64,000 nt of DNA from positions 310,001-374,000 of the forward strand of contig CAWBZX010000037.1 of the NCBI GenBank assembly GCA_963793295.1, given 5' to 3'. The notes beneath the pieces were generated by a model. The model did no database searches. It was not told the DNA's origin and saw nothing but the letters and a program-made list of their open reading frames with translations. Below, one piece after another: positions 35,872 through 43,688 of the stretch (position 1 is the first letter of the stretch; each line of letters opens with the position of its first letter). A program made the translations under genes and the position numbers. The DNA comes from JAHDHW01 sp963793295. Lineage in GTDB: Bacteria > Bacteroidota > Bacteroidia > Chitinophagales > Saprospiraceae.

Positions 35872-36681
35872 ATGAACAAAAATATCGCTCAGTTATTTGA
35901 CCTTTCTGGAAAAGTTGCCGTCGTCACAGGTGGCGCTATGGGTATCGGAAAAGGAATTGCAAAACGGCTTTCGGAAGGCGGTGCCTCCATTTTAATTGTT
36001 GATTTACTGAAGCCTTCAGCAGTTGAAAATGTTTTAAAAGATCTAAGAAAGAACGGAGGTAAAGTAGTATATGTACAAGCGGATTTAGAAAACATTAATA
36101 ACATTTCAAAAATCACAAAAAAACTTTTGGATGAGTTTAGTGATGTTCACATTTTGGTCAACAATGCAGGAGTTTACAGGTACATGCCCTTTATAAAAAT
36201 GACAGAAGAGCTGTGGAACAAAACCATCAATATTAATCTGAAGGCCCCGATGTTTCTATCCCAGGCAATGGCAAATATTATGATGGAAAAAAAGCATGGT
36301 GGACGCATTATCAATATTATTTCAGCAGACGCATTCAAGCCCACTGGCAATTTGTCTCACTACGACTCTTCAAAAGGAGGGCTCAGGATGCTGACCAAAG
36401 CTATGGCTAAAGAACTCGGGCCTTTTGGAATTACCGTCAATGATATCGCGCCCGGTGGTATACAAACACCAGGTGTTCAAAAAATTGCTGGAGAAGATAT
36501 TTCAACGGAACAACGGGAGGCAATGCAAAAACAAACCGAAGCCTTTGGTGCTATGCTCCCGCTTCAGCGAATGGGCGTTCCGGAAGACATTGCAAATGTT
36601 GCTTTTTTTCTGGCTAGCGATGCTTCAGCGTACATGACGGGAAGCACTGTTATTGCAGATGGAGGATTATTGATTATGTAA
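35872..36681 (+). CDS. short-chain dehydrogenase/reductase
   Basis: 269 residues, classical SDR. The cofactor motif is 'VTGGAMGIGKGIA', then 'ILVNNAGVY' and the catalytic 'HYDSSKGG' (Y-x3-K, near residue 165), with Ser of 'NIISADA' before it. The end 'ASAYMTGSTVIADGGLLIM' is typical. It is probably an NAD(P)-dependent oxidoreductase of unknown substrate. First gene right of the triple-dyad promoter. Confidence 0.87.
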   Translation: MNKNIAQLFDLSGKVAVVTGGAMGIGKGIAKRLSEGGASILIVDLLKPSAVENVLKDLRKNGGKVVYVQADLENINNISKITKKLLDEFSDVHILVNNAGVYRYMPFIKMTEELWNKTININLKAPMFLSQAMANIMMEKKHGGRIINIISADAFKPTGNLSHYDSSKGGLRMLTKAMAKELGPFGITVNDIAPGGIQTPGVQKIAGEDISTEQREAMQKQTEAFGAMLPLQRMGVPEDIANVAFFLASDASAYMTGSTVIADGGLLIM

Positions 36682-36710
36682 AAATATAAATTCAAATCAA
36701 ATTCAAAAAA

Positions 36711-37100
36711 ATGAAAATAACAGGTAAAATTATATTATTTGGATTTTTGATTTGGCTGATTCCCTTTTTAGTGGCGATGGGGATTTTCACAATCCATGAA
36801 AACAACCGGCCGCTTTTCGAGTCGATTATGGCAGTAACCGTAACATTGGTAGCCGTATTCTTTTCGGTCTTGTTTTTTCAAAACAGGACGACCAATTTCC
36901 GGACAGCTGGCTTATTATTAGGGCTGCTTTGGTTTGCCATTAGTTTTGGGATTGATTTAATTATGTTTTCCTGGGGACCGATAAAAATGCCTTTTTGGGA
37001 TTATGTTTCGGACGTGGGAGTCACCTATCTTATCATTCCAATTGTTACGATTGGAATTGGGTTATTATTGAAAATGAAGAAAGCGGTTGAAGCAAAATAG
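36711..37100 (+). CDS. small four-helix membrane protein, unknown function
   Basis: 129 residues with four hydrophobic segments (about 7-25, 38-56, 63-82, 97-118). It starts 30 bases after the SDR gene and is probably co-transcribed. The sequence 'FSWGPIKMPFWDYVSDVGVT' between helices three and four is polar and conserved-looking, but I cannot name the family. Confidence 0.55.
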   Translation: MKITGKIILFGFLIWLIPFLVAMGIFTIHENNRPLFESIMAVTVTLVAVFFSVLFFQNRTTNFRTAGLLLGLLWFAISFGIDLIMFSWGPIKMPFWDYVSDVGVTYLIIPIVTIGIGLLLKMKKAVEAK

Positions 37101-37184
37101 CTGTGTTTTTTTGTTCGTGTTTTAAAACAAAAAACATTGAATAGTTTCTATGCTTGATATAAGAAATCAGAAATAGTTTTTCAT

Positions 37185-37217
37185 CACTATCGCCAACCAC
37201 TTAGGCGGGTGATAGTG
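37185..37217. terminator. hairpin between convergent genes, possible terminator
   Basis: CACTATC (37185-37191) pairs with GATAGTG (37211-37217), with additional GCC/GGC pairing inside. It sits in the 151-base gap between the membrane gene ending at 37100 and the GyrI-like gene ending at 37252. T-runs are weak on both sides. Confidence 0.4.
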
Positions 37218-37251
37218 TTGGATCAGAGTTGGATATCATCCTAACACTTGT

Positions 37252-37740
37252 TTATCGTATTGCCACACAAATATCTACCACATGTTTTCCTTCCGGATGC
37301 TGCCGCGGGTCATTTTTATAAGATTCATACATCACTCCATTCCCTGGAATTAAATGATTTTCGCCAATATATTTAAAGAGCTCTTCCCACGATTGTCCAT
37401 ATTCTTCTGTCGAAATTTCAAACGATCCTACTGCGTATTTTCCAGCAGGTATTTCCATAATTTGAATATCACCATCTCCCTGCGTTCCTTCCGGTACAGT
37501 GAAACCAACGCTTATTCGTTGATTTGCAACTGGTACTTTTTCAGGATCATCGTGATATATCGAGATGGATTCTGAAGTAGGCTGGAGCAATCCTTTTGGC
37601 GTCATCCAGTCGAGGACTTTTTGAAATAATCGTTCAAATAATGTGGTGTCTCCCATGTACGGGCCTACATTTCGGATGTAAGCAAAAGTTCGTTTTGGAA
37701 ATTCAACGGTCTTAAAAGTTGAAGCAATTTTTGTAAGCAT
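37252..37740 (-). CDS. GyrI-like (effector-binding) domain protein
   Basis: 162 residues with the GyrI/AraC effector-binding fold: 'VEFPKRTFAYIRNVGPYMGD' (family: Rxv.YvrhxGpY), a middle 'VPEGTQGDGDIQIMEIPAGK', and 'YESYKNDPRQHPEGKHVVDI' near the end (YEvYlnDP pattern). Free-standing members bind hydrophobic small molecules; the GyrI prototype also touches DNA gyrase. No DNA-binding domain is present. A perfect FNR-like dyad lies 88-99 bases upstream. Confidence 0.83.
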   Translation of the reverse strand: MLTKIASTFKTVEFPKRTFAYIRNVGPYMGDTTLFERLFQKVLDWMTPKGLLQPTSESISIYHDDPEKVPVANQRISVGFTVPEGTQGDGDIQIMEIPAGKYAVGSFEISTEEYGQSWEELFKYIGENHLIPGNGVMYESYKNDPRQHPEGKHVVDICVAIR

Positions 37741-37796
37741 GATTTTAATTTTTTTTTGAACAAATGAATTGAAAGGAAGAAAATAAAAATAGCAGG

Positions 37797-37839
37797 GAAA
37801 AGCAATGAGTTTTGTTAAATGGTGACTTGATTTTTATCA
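37797..37839 (-). promoter_or_regulatory. FNR-like dyad for the GyrI-like gene
   Basis: TTGATTTTTATCAA contains the perfect dyad TGATTTTTATCA (37828-37839). Minus-strand TGCTTTTC ends at 37797, 36.5 bp from its centre. The second dyad is poor: TGAGTTTTGTTA (37807-37818) lies on the gene side 21 bp away, so this promoter may use one site. Confidence 0.62.
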
Positions 37840-37879
37840 ATAATCGTAACTTAAGTACCCCATTAAAATTTCCTGTTAA

Positions 37880-37945
37880 ACCTAAAAATCAAACCCGTAC
37901 ATGATAAAAATCAGCGCTTTCATTATCACTAAGAGTTACATTTAT
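37880..37945 (+). promoter_or_regulatory. FNR-like dyads upstream of the structured leader and lipoprotein gene
   Basis: A half-intact ACCTAAAAATCA (37880-37891) and the perfect TGATAAAAATCA (37902-37913) have centres 22 bp apart. TACATTTA (37938-37945) ends 37.5 bp from the second centre. Transcription would start near 37950 and run through the hairpin region at 37960-38045. Confidence 0.6.
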
Positions 37946-37959
37946 ATAAATTAGTTTTT

Positions 37960-38045
37960 GCTAACTAACCCTTGCAAGCCATCGGGATATTACCCGCAAG
38001 ACTAACCTGGAAAAAGGTCTTTCAAATCTTGGTAGTTAGCCCCAG
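37960..38045 (+). ncRNA. possible structured 5' leader (three-way-junction-like)
   Basis: GCTAACTA (37960-37967) pairs with TAGTTAGC (38033-38040). Inside are CTTGC...GCAAG enclosing GGG-atatta-CCC (37971-37999), and AACCT...AGGT around a short purine loop (about 38004-38018). Together these suggest an enclosing stem with two inner hairpins upstream of the lipoprotein gene and downstream of a dyad promoter. I do not recognise a known riboswitch. Covariation evidence is lacking, so this is a structural guess. Confidence 0.4.
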
Positions 38046-38078
38046 AGCAAGCTATGAGGTATTCTTTTGAATAAAAAA

Positions 38079-38780
38079 ATGAAACGTATGAAACGACTTA
38101 TCCTTTATATTGGATTTTTCTTTTTATTACTAATAGTTGCTTGTAAACCACCACACTATATATCCAGCAATTTTGAAGCAATTACGGTAAACCATAAAAT
38201 AATTGCTGTATTGCCATTTGAAATGATTTATCTGGGAAAACAACCTGAAAACATGACAGAAGAAGATTGGAGGGAATTGGAAAGGATTGAAAGCGAAGCT
38301 TTCCAAATCTCTTTTTTAAACGAAATTTTACGAAGTACAAAAAGCGGAAAAAAACCAATCCGGGTGGATGTACAGGATCATAGGATCACCCTTGATCTGC
38401 TACAAGAAAATGGGATCGATATCAAAGAATCGTGGTACGAACGTCCGGAAAGATTAGCGGAACTGCTTGGTGTTGATGCGGTGGTATGCGGGAAAATTGA
38501 AAAGTACCGGTTTATGAGTGATTTGGCTTCTTTTGGAATTGATGTAGCCAATGAAGTTATCAATACGATAGCTTATTTGAACTCGTGGAATGTAGTGCCA
38601 CAAGGAAATACAACCGCTAAACAAGTCCAGGCAAGTTATTCCTTAATAGATAAAGATACGGGTCAGGTTTTGTGGTCCATTGCTTTTACTGCTTATGCAG
38701 ACTGGAGTCGTGAAGCGAATGCCATTATTGATGACATCAGCAGGCAGGGAGCTAAAACTTTCCCTTACAGGATCAAGTAG
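38079..38780 (+). CDS. lipoprotein of unknown function
   Basis: About 233 residues from ATG 38079 (TTG at 38067 is possible but less likely). The lipobox is in 'LLLIVACKPP'. 'NHKIIAVLPFEM', 'LLGVDAVVCGKIEKYRFMSD' and 'ASYSLIDKDTGQVLWSIAF' resemble periplasmic lipoproteins of the GNA1162/LpoB-like type, where a parallel sheet domain senses or supports envelope assembly; that link is tentative. Predicted to be transcribed from the 37.9-kb dyad promoter. Confidence 0.62.
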   Translation: MKRMKRLILYIGFFFLLLIVACKPPHYISSNFEAITVNHKIIAVLPFEMIYLGKQPENMTEEDWRELERIESEAFQISFLNEILRSTKSGKKPIRVDVQDHRITLDLLQENGIDIKESWYERPERLAELLGVDAVVCGKIEKYRFMSDLASFGIDVANEVINTIAYLNSWNVVPQGNTTAKQVQASYSLIDKDTGQVLWSIAFTAYADWSREANAIIDDISRQGAKTFPYRIK

Positions 38781-38822
38781 ATTCTTACTTAAAAGGATTT
38801 TGAGAATAAATTCTATTATAAA

Positions 38823-39680
38823 ATGAGCACCAAAATTTTAAAAATATTTTCCTACTCTATTGGCGTTTTAGCTATTATTTCTTGCGGGATAAGTGTCTTT
38901 AATAATGAAATTTACCAGGATGGAGAATGGGTCAGAACGCAATTTTTAGGACAGGATATGGTCACTTTAATCCTTGCAGCTCCTTTGCTGTTTTTAGCGA
39001 TCCATAAAGCGGTCATCAAAGCTGATATCTTTTGGAAATTAATTTTTGCCGGAGTGGTTTTCTACTTTGTTTATACCTATGCTTTTTTTGTATTTGTGAC
39101 CGAACTTACTTTTCTTTATTTTTTTCACTTGGCGATTTTTTCTCTTTCCTTGTTTTCGCTAATCATTGTGTTTTTTCAACTCTTCAATTTTGAAAAGTCC
39201 TTTTATTATAATAATAAAAACACCAAAAGACTGATCGTTTCTTATTTATCATTAATCTCTCTGATGTTGGTTTTTTTATGGTTAAAAGATTTGATTTCAT
39301 TTTTCACAGTACCTGGTTTTCAATTCGACACGCCCAACGGAGAACCATTATTGATGGTTTACACCCTTGATTTGGGTATTGTCATTCCTTTGATGCTAAC
39401 GGGAGTTTTTGGATTTATTCGGAAAAAGAAATTTGGATACATCCTCACAGGAGTAATGTTGGTAAAATCCACAATACTTGGTTTTGCTTTGATGGCAATG
39501 GCGTTAAGTATGTATATTCAGGATTTAAGCCCGGATACTTTTTTAATTATCCTTTGGAGTGTTTTAGGGGTTGCAGGATCCATATTGACGGTTATTTATT
39601 TCAAAGAACTTGGGATCGCAGAAATGCTCAGTCGTGGGGTCGTTTCCCGGCCAATAAAATCAGAGCGACAAATCATTTAG
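38823..39680 (+). CDS. polytopic membrane protein, unknown function
   Basis: 285 residues with seven or eight membrane helices, very Phe-rich ('FFVFVTELTFLYFFHLAIF'). No enzymatic motif. It follows the lipoprotein gene by 42 bases, so may be co-transcribed. Its C-terminal ~30 residues are charged and cytoplasmic. The gene ends about 115 bases before the sRNA-1 terminator on the opposite strand. Confidence 0.55.
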   Translation: MSTKILKIFSYSIGVLAIISCGISVFNNEIYQDGEWVRTQFLGQDMVTLILAAPLLFLAIHKAVIKADIFWKLIFAGVVFYFVYTYAFFVFVTELTFLYFFHLAIFSLSLFSLIIVFFQLFNFEKSFYYNNKNTKRLIVSYLSLISLMLVFLWLKDLISFFTVPGFQFDTPNGEPLLMVYTLDLGIVIPLMLTGVFGFIRKKKFGYILTGVMLVKSTILGFALMAMALSMYIQDLSPDTFLIILWSVLGVAGSILTVIYFKELGIAEMLSRGVVSRPIKSERQII

Positions 39681-39796
39681 AGAATGTCAGTGATCGGTCC
39701 CGAGATCAATCTTGCAGATTGACGCTCAATACCGGCAGATTGCTGTGGTTTACCAGGTTTTCGGTCAGCGATTCCTTAAACAAACGTTTAAAATAA

Positions 39797-40046
39797 AAAC
39801 ACGAACGGGACTTCACTCTAAAGCAAAATCCCGTTCCATTTCATAACTCTCAAAAGTGTTATGAAATGCCAAGTTACAGTTATTGAGACTTCATCCTTTT
39901 TTTAGATTTGACACCTAAAAATCCGGAATCTGGTTAAATTAACACATCTTCCTTTCCACTTCACAGCCTTAACTGAAAAAGGTTTCCGAATTCCTTGACA
40001 ATTTAACCTGGCTGGCTTTCCAGCCTGTCTTTTATCTCTTACTCAG
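39797..40046 (-). ncRNA. putative FNR-controlled small RNA, copy 1
   Basis: Read on the minus strand, the unit starts near 40046, six bases after TATCTTGG (40059-40052). It contains hairpin A, GGCTGG-AAAG-CCAGCC (40025-40010), and hairpin B, CATTTCATAAC/GTTATGAAATG (39868-39837, 11 bp). It ends in an intrinsic terminator with an 8-bp stem GAACGGGA/TCCCGTTC (39836-39803) and a U-run. A 28-base stretch at about 39869-39896 is identical in copy 2. Both hairpins show paired changes relative to copy 2 (G-C for A-T, and A-T for G-C). No conserved reading frame exists. Expected length about 250 nt; trans-acting regulation under low oxygen is inferred. Confidence 0.75.
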
Positions 40047-40051
40047 TAGGG

Positions 40052-40116
40052 CCAAGATATATAATAGGCCTCCCGAAGTAAATGACATTTGTCAACTGGG
40101 TAATTGACTTTGATCA
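40052..40116 (-). promoter_or_regulatory. tandem FNR-like dyads of sRNA-1
   Basis: TGACATTTGTCA (40083-40094) and TGACTTTGATCA (40105-40116) have centres 22 bp apart. The minus-strand -7-like TATCTTGG ends at 40052, 36.5 bp from the proximal centre (35.5 to the first G). Same arrangement as copy 2. Confidence 0.8.
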
Positions 40117-40148
40117 ATGGGAAAAATCGATATTTATAATCAATTTTT

Positions 40149-40325
40149 TTAAAGCGGTTTATGTGAAAAAAGAAGTTGATTTTTCTGTAATCCAAAGGCA
40201 TAAAAATGAGTAGTCTTCGGATCTTTTGGATAAAATCCTTCTACCATTATTCCTCCTTCGGCATTTTCCAGCATTTTTATGAAATCATCAACAGAAAACC
40301 CTTGACAACTTCTGCATTTATTTAT
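40149..40325 (-). pseudogene. short remnant reading frame, unknown family
   Basis: On the minus strand a frame of ~58 codons runs from about 40325 to a TAA at 40149. It contains 'FSVDDFIKMLENAEGGIMVE', 'GFYPKDPKTTHFYAF' and 'GLQKNQLLFSHKPL', which looks like genuine protein. No ATG precedes it in frame; the ATG at about 40319 is in another frame and hits a stop after nine codons, so a frameshift is likely. It directly follows the coiled-coil gene and may be a broken third cistron. Confidence 0.35.
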
Positions 40326-40334
40326 CGGGTTGGA

Positions 40335-40958
40335 TTAATTTTTAATCACTTTTCTTAAATCTTTCCAGGATTCTGAAAGTTCATCTGAGAAATTTTCCCA
40401 ATGTTCCGAAATCACATCAGTTCCTTTTTTCAACTTGATTTCCAGCTCGTGCAATCGGTCCCTGACTTCCTTTTGTGTTTCTTTCCATGACAGTTGGGCT
40501 TCCTTTTTACCAAGGTTCAACTGCAATCTTAACAGATCGAATTTCGTTTGGAAATTTTCTAATTTTTGGATTGCGTCTTCGCCGAAATCTTCCAATTTTT
40601 CCCTGGAGTCTTCCGAAGTAGTGGTAATAAAGATTTTTAATTCCCGGATAGCTTGATTAATCTTTGTTTGTTGTTCTTTCAGGACGTCTTCTGTTTCTGC
40701 TTTTCCTAAAGCCAGCTGCACTCTGAATTCCTGGAGTTTGCCTTTGATGAGGGCTGCTTTTTCTTCGCTAAGCCCATCCATTTTTTGTATTTCTTTTTCA
40801 GCATTATTTATCCAAGTTCTCAAATTCTCCTTTTGTTTTTCAAAAGCCTCCTGCGCTTTTTCCATGGTATTATCAAGTTGTACTTTCAGATCAAGTACCT
40901 CTTCTTTCCAATCTTTTATTTTTTTGGAAACTTTTTCTTTTGACAGTAATTTTTCCAT
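40335..40958 (-). CDS. long coiled-coil protein, unknown function
   Basis: 207 residues, nearly all charged amphipathic helix ('QLDNTMEKAQEAFEKQKENL', 'WKETQKEVRDRLHELEIKL'). It has a duplicated architecture: 'FRVQLALGKAETE' and 'LRLQLNLGKKEAQ' are internal repeats. Apolipoprotein/LEA-like amphipathic helices of this sort can coat membranes or protect proteins (family-level inference only). No signal peptide. Dyads lie 57-121 bases upstream. Confidence 0.7.
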   Translation of the reverse strand: MEKLLSKEKVSKKIKDWKEEVLDLKVQLDNTMEKAQEAFEKQKENLRTWINNAEKEIQKMDGLSEEKAALIKGKLQEFRVQLALGKAETEDVLKEQQTKINQAIRELKIFITTTSEDSREKLEDFGEDAIQKLENFQTKFDLLRLQLNLGKKEAQLSWKETQKEVRDRLHELEIKLKKGTDVISEHWENFSDELSESWKDLRKVIKN

Positions 40959-41014
40959 TTTTCCATTTTTTTAGTTATAAAATTATTGGCCGGTAACCCG
41001 GTATTTTATACCGC

Positions 41015-41078
41015 AAATATGTGATCAGATTTGATGAAATGAAATGATTATTATCAACAAGAGGGTTGATTTTTATAT
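41015..41078 (-). promoter_or_regulatory. tandem FNR-like dyads for the coiled-coil gene
   Basis: TGATTATTATCA (41045-41056) and the degenerate TGATTTTTATAT (41067-41078) have centres 22 bp apart. Minus-strand CATATTTG ends at 41015, exactly 35.5 bp from the proximal centre. Confidence 0.75.
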
Positions 41079-41138
41079 CAAAATTTGATAGATAAATGCT
41101 TTTTCGAACAATATTCTTCAACAAGATTTTTTTGCTGA

Positions 41139-41180
41139 TGATAAAAATCAATTATTCAAATGACAAACATCAGATGCTTG
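41139..41180 (+). promoter_or_regulatory. tandem FNR-like dyads upstream of nrdJ
   Basis: TGATAAAAATCA (41139-41150) and TGACAAACATCA (41161-41172) have centres 22 bp apart. The best -7-like octamer GATGCTTG ends at 41180, which fits the first dyad (35.5 bp) but overlaps the second region; no good octamer lies 35-38 bp beyond the second. Promoter assignment is therefore partial. Confidence 0.6.
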
Positions 41181-41261
41181 TAGGTTTAAATTTCCTTTCT
41201 TCATAGATCAAAATGTAATGAAGTGCAACGATTTTTCTAAATTTTTCAAATCCAGTTAAAT

Positions 41262-42636
41262 TTGAAAAATAAAACGCCATCGATATCCTTTCCACAACTT
41301 TCAAAAAATGCGCTTGAAATTTTGGACAGCCGTTATTTGGGAAGAGATGAAAAAGGAAAAATAATCGAAACTCCCGAAGCCTTGTTTCGAAGAGTCGCCA
41401 AGTCGATTGCACAAGCCGAATTTAATTTTGGAAAAAGTACGGCCGTAAAGAAATGGGAAGCTGCGTTTTATGATCTTATGTCTTCCTTAGATTTTCTCCC
41501 AAATTCTCCTACTTTGATGAGTGCCGGGCGTCCGATAGGGTAAGTAAGTGCTTGCTTTGTTTTGCCTCTTGAAGATAGTCTGGAAGGTATTTTTACTACA
41601 TTAAAAGAAGCAGCGCTGATCCATCATAGTGGTGGAGGGACAGGGTTTAATTTTTTCAGATACCATCATTCGACACAACCCGACTCCTGCCTTGGGAACA
41701 CTAAATTGCACAAATCCTTGTGGTGAAATGCCGCTGCTGGAATATGAAAGCTGTAATCTGGGTTCAATCAATCTTTCAAAGATGGTGAAAGCAGAAAGCG
41801 GAAAATCGATTGTGGATTGGGCAAAGCTGGAAAAGACCATCGAAGTTGCAGTACGTTTTCTGGATAATGTGATTGTTGTAAACAATTACACGTTAAAGCG
41901 TATTGAAGAAAAAACATTACAAACGCGAAAAATTGGTTTGGGTGTCATGGGTTGGGCGGAGTTGCTCATAGAGCTGGAAATTCCTTATGCTTCCGATGAA
42001 GCAGTGCAAATAGGAGCTCAACTGATGCAATTTATCTCTGAAAAAAGTAAGCGTGTCTCTTCGCTTTTAGCAAAAGAGAGAGGGGTTTTTCCAGCATGGG
42101 AACAAAGTATCTTTTATCCTGATGAGCCATTGAGGAATGCGACACGGACGAGCATTGCACCCACTGGCACGATTTCCATTATCGCAAATACATCCTCTTC
42201 CATCGAACCGCTTTTTGCCCTGGCATATAAACGGATAGGCATTTTAGAAAATAAGATCCAAATGGAAGTCAACGGATATTTTTTACAAAAAATCAAAGAA
42301 TTAGATCTTTGGTCGGAAAAACTGATCCCAGAAATTTATCAATCCGGTTCCTTGGAAAATATTACTGCTATTCCAGCGGATATAAAAGAATTGTTTAAAA
42401 CCAGTCTTGAAATTCCGTGGCAGTATCATATTCGACATCAAATTGCTTTTCAGCAACATACCGACAACGCAGTTTCTAAAACCATTAACCTTCCAACGAA
42501 CGCTGCCCGAAAGGAGGTTTCAGCTGCCTTTAAAATGGCATGGCAATCCGGAGCAAAAGGAATAACCATCTATCGTTATGGTAGTAAAAGCAGGCAGGTA
42601 TTGCAAAGAGGAAAGAAACGGGTAAAGCCATGTTGA
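41262..42636 (+). pseudogene. nrdJ: class II (B12-dependent) ribonucleotide reductase, decayed
   Basis: Start region 'ALEILDSRYLGRDEKGKIIE' and 'LPNSPTLMSAGRPIG' are NrdJ-like. A TAA at 41541 sits where the family has Gln (RPIG-Q-VSAC), so a CAA-to-TAA nonsense change is likely. The frame then continues 'VSACFVLPLEDSLEG' to 'HHSGGGTGFNFF', where about 150-180 codons are missing and the frame shifts. It resumes at 'GLIFSDTIIRHNPTPALG', includes the catalytic 'TNPCGEMPLLEYESCNLGS' and runs to the C-terminus 'RYGSKSRQVLQRG'. Nonsense plus internal deletion cannot be one sequencing error, so the gene is almost certainly dead. Intact NrdJ makes dNTPs without oxygen. Confidence 0.85.
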
Positions 42637-42656
42637 ACGCGTTGCATCATCAATAA

Positions 42657-42910
42657 AAACACGAACGGGAACTCACGCTAGGTAAGATCCCGTTCCATTT
42701 CATAGCACTAAAAAGAACTATGAAATGCCAAGTTACAGTTATTGAGACTTCATCATCACATGCAAATTTCGAAAAATTCTTTTGCTCAGAATCTAGCCAA
42801 ATTACCACTTCCTTCTTCCCGATATTAATTCTGCAGAAGTAATAAATTTCCGAGTTCAATGCCAATTTAACTTGGCTGACTTTTCAGCCTGTCGTTTATC
42901 CTTCACTTGA
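42657..42910 (-). ncRNA. putative FNR-controlled small RNA, copy 2
   Basis: Minus strand: start near 42910, after the -7 element TATCTTTG (42923-42916, exact TAnnTTTG). Hairpin A is GGCTGA-AAAG-TCAGCC (42889-42874); hairpin B is CATTTCATAG/CTATGAAATG (42727-42696). The terminator pairs GAACGGGA with TCCCGTTC (42695-42663) and is followed by a U-run. Compared with copy 1, hairpin A has A-T in place of G-C and hairpin B has G-C in place of A-T, so stems are kept while sequence changes. A 71-codon frame overlapping it has no counterpart in copy 1. The terminator also serves the convergent nrdJ remnant. Confidence 0.75.
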
Positions 42911-42915
42911 TGCTG

Positions 42916-42980
42916 CAAAGATATCCACAAGTGTTCCCTTCTTCAATGACTATTATCAATTGGATAATTGACTTTAATCA
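42916..42980 (-). promoter_or_regulatory. tandem FNR-like dyads of sRNA-2
   Basis: TGACTATTATCA (42947-42958) and TGACTTTAATCA (42969-42980) have centres 22 bp apart; TATCTTTG on the minus strand ends at 42916, 36.5 bp from the proximal centre. Confidence 0.82.
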
Positions 42981-43005
42981 ATTCTAAAAATTCCTATTTA
43001 TAATT

Positions 43006-43424
43006 GGTTGAAAAGGAATTTTATTTCTAGAAAAAATAGATAGCCATGAAGCAATTGGGTTTATTTTCAGCGCTAATTTTTCCGCATAGGAACGATCCCG
43101 CTAAAAAAAATTAAACTTTAACATATCCTGAATAATTTACTTATGACCGTATAAATGAGAACAAGTTATTTTTTATTTCTATTTATAACTTATTGGCAAT
43201 AAGAGAATTTATGTTTTTTGTTTTAAAAATAGTGATATTTTTTCTCCATGTTGAACCATTAATAATTTCTTTTTAATTTCTGATTAAATATTTGCCGTTT
43301 ACCATCAGGATATTTGATTAATTCAAATAATTCAATATATTGAAATTACTCCCTTCTATTATGTAGTATTTAATTGCGTGAATGACCTTAACTGTAGCAT
43401 TTTATTTTTTGCTAAAAAAACAAG
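43006..43424. other. 419-base gap without a convincing gene
   Basis: Very AT-rich. It holds a 22-codon frame from 43046 and nothing else recognisable; no dyads beyond those of sRNA-2, no hairpin with a T-run. Confidence 0.6.
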
Positions 43425-43688
43425 ATGTATTCAATTGGCATTTTTAATATAATCCAACATATTCCTTACACTTTGAACATTATGCATATGAGAAATCAAA
43501 AGTACACCGAAGGTATGTCCGGTGGGCATCGCAGTAAAAAAGATTATCGTTTAGTAGTTTTGCAAGAAGGAAGAGTCATTTATGAAGAGAAACCAATCAC
43601 AACATTTCAAGCCAAAGCTTTAGCATTTTGGTGGAATTCCACAACATCTTACGGGGTACAAATCTGCAGGTATAAAGTGAGGAGATAA
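43425..43688 (+). CDS. small protein of unknown function
   Basis: 87 codons from ATG 43425, but ATG 43488 ('MRNQKYTEGMSGG') is the more natural start and gives 66 residues. The core 'KKDYRLVVLQEGRVIYEEKP' followed by 'FQAKALAFWWNSTTSYGVQI' is well-formed and basic at the end. No signal peptide from the shorter start. I do not recognise the family. No dyads nearby. Confidence 0.5.
   Translation: MYSIGIFNIIQHIPYTLNIMHMRNQKYTEGMSGGHRSKKDYRLVVLQEGRVIYEEKPITTFQAKALAFWWNSTTSYGVQICRYKVRR

Larger units (their letters stand above)
39793..40145 (-). repeat. direct repeat copy 1 (sRNA-1 unit)
   Basis: This ~353-bp block is colinear with 42653-43005. The terminator, a 28-base block next to it, the hairpins, the -7 region and both dyads are conserved; the parts between are diverged. 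No inverted ends, target duplication or transposase is visible. Confidence 0.85.
42653..43005 (-). repeat. direct repeat copy 2 (sRNA-2 unit)
   Basis: This block is the partner of 39793-40145, in the same orientation, about 2.86 kb away. The offset is 2860 at the terminator and 2864 at the -7 element and dyads, a net change of only 4 bases. The two copies bracket the coiled-coil gene and the decayed nrdJ. Confidence 0.85.

Noticed and set aside
42650..42865. 71-codon minus-strand frame over sRNA-2
   Set aside because: It overlaps the terminator and hairpin B, has no counterpart in copy 1, and the conserved features are structural rather than coding.
39793..43005. Composite transposon made of the two direct repeats
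   Set aside because: No transposase, no terminal inverted repeats and no target duplication; the repeats are promoter-RNA units.
43046..43114. 22-codon frame starting at 43046
   Set aside because: Too short, no homology visible and no equivalent next to the other sRNA copy.
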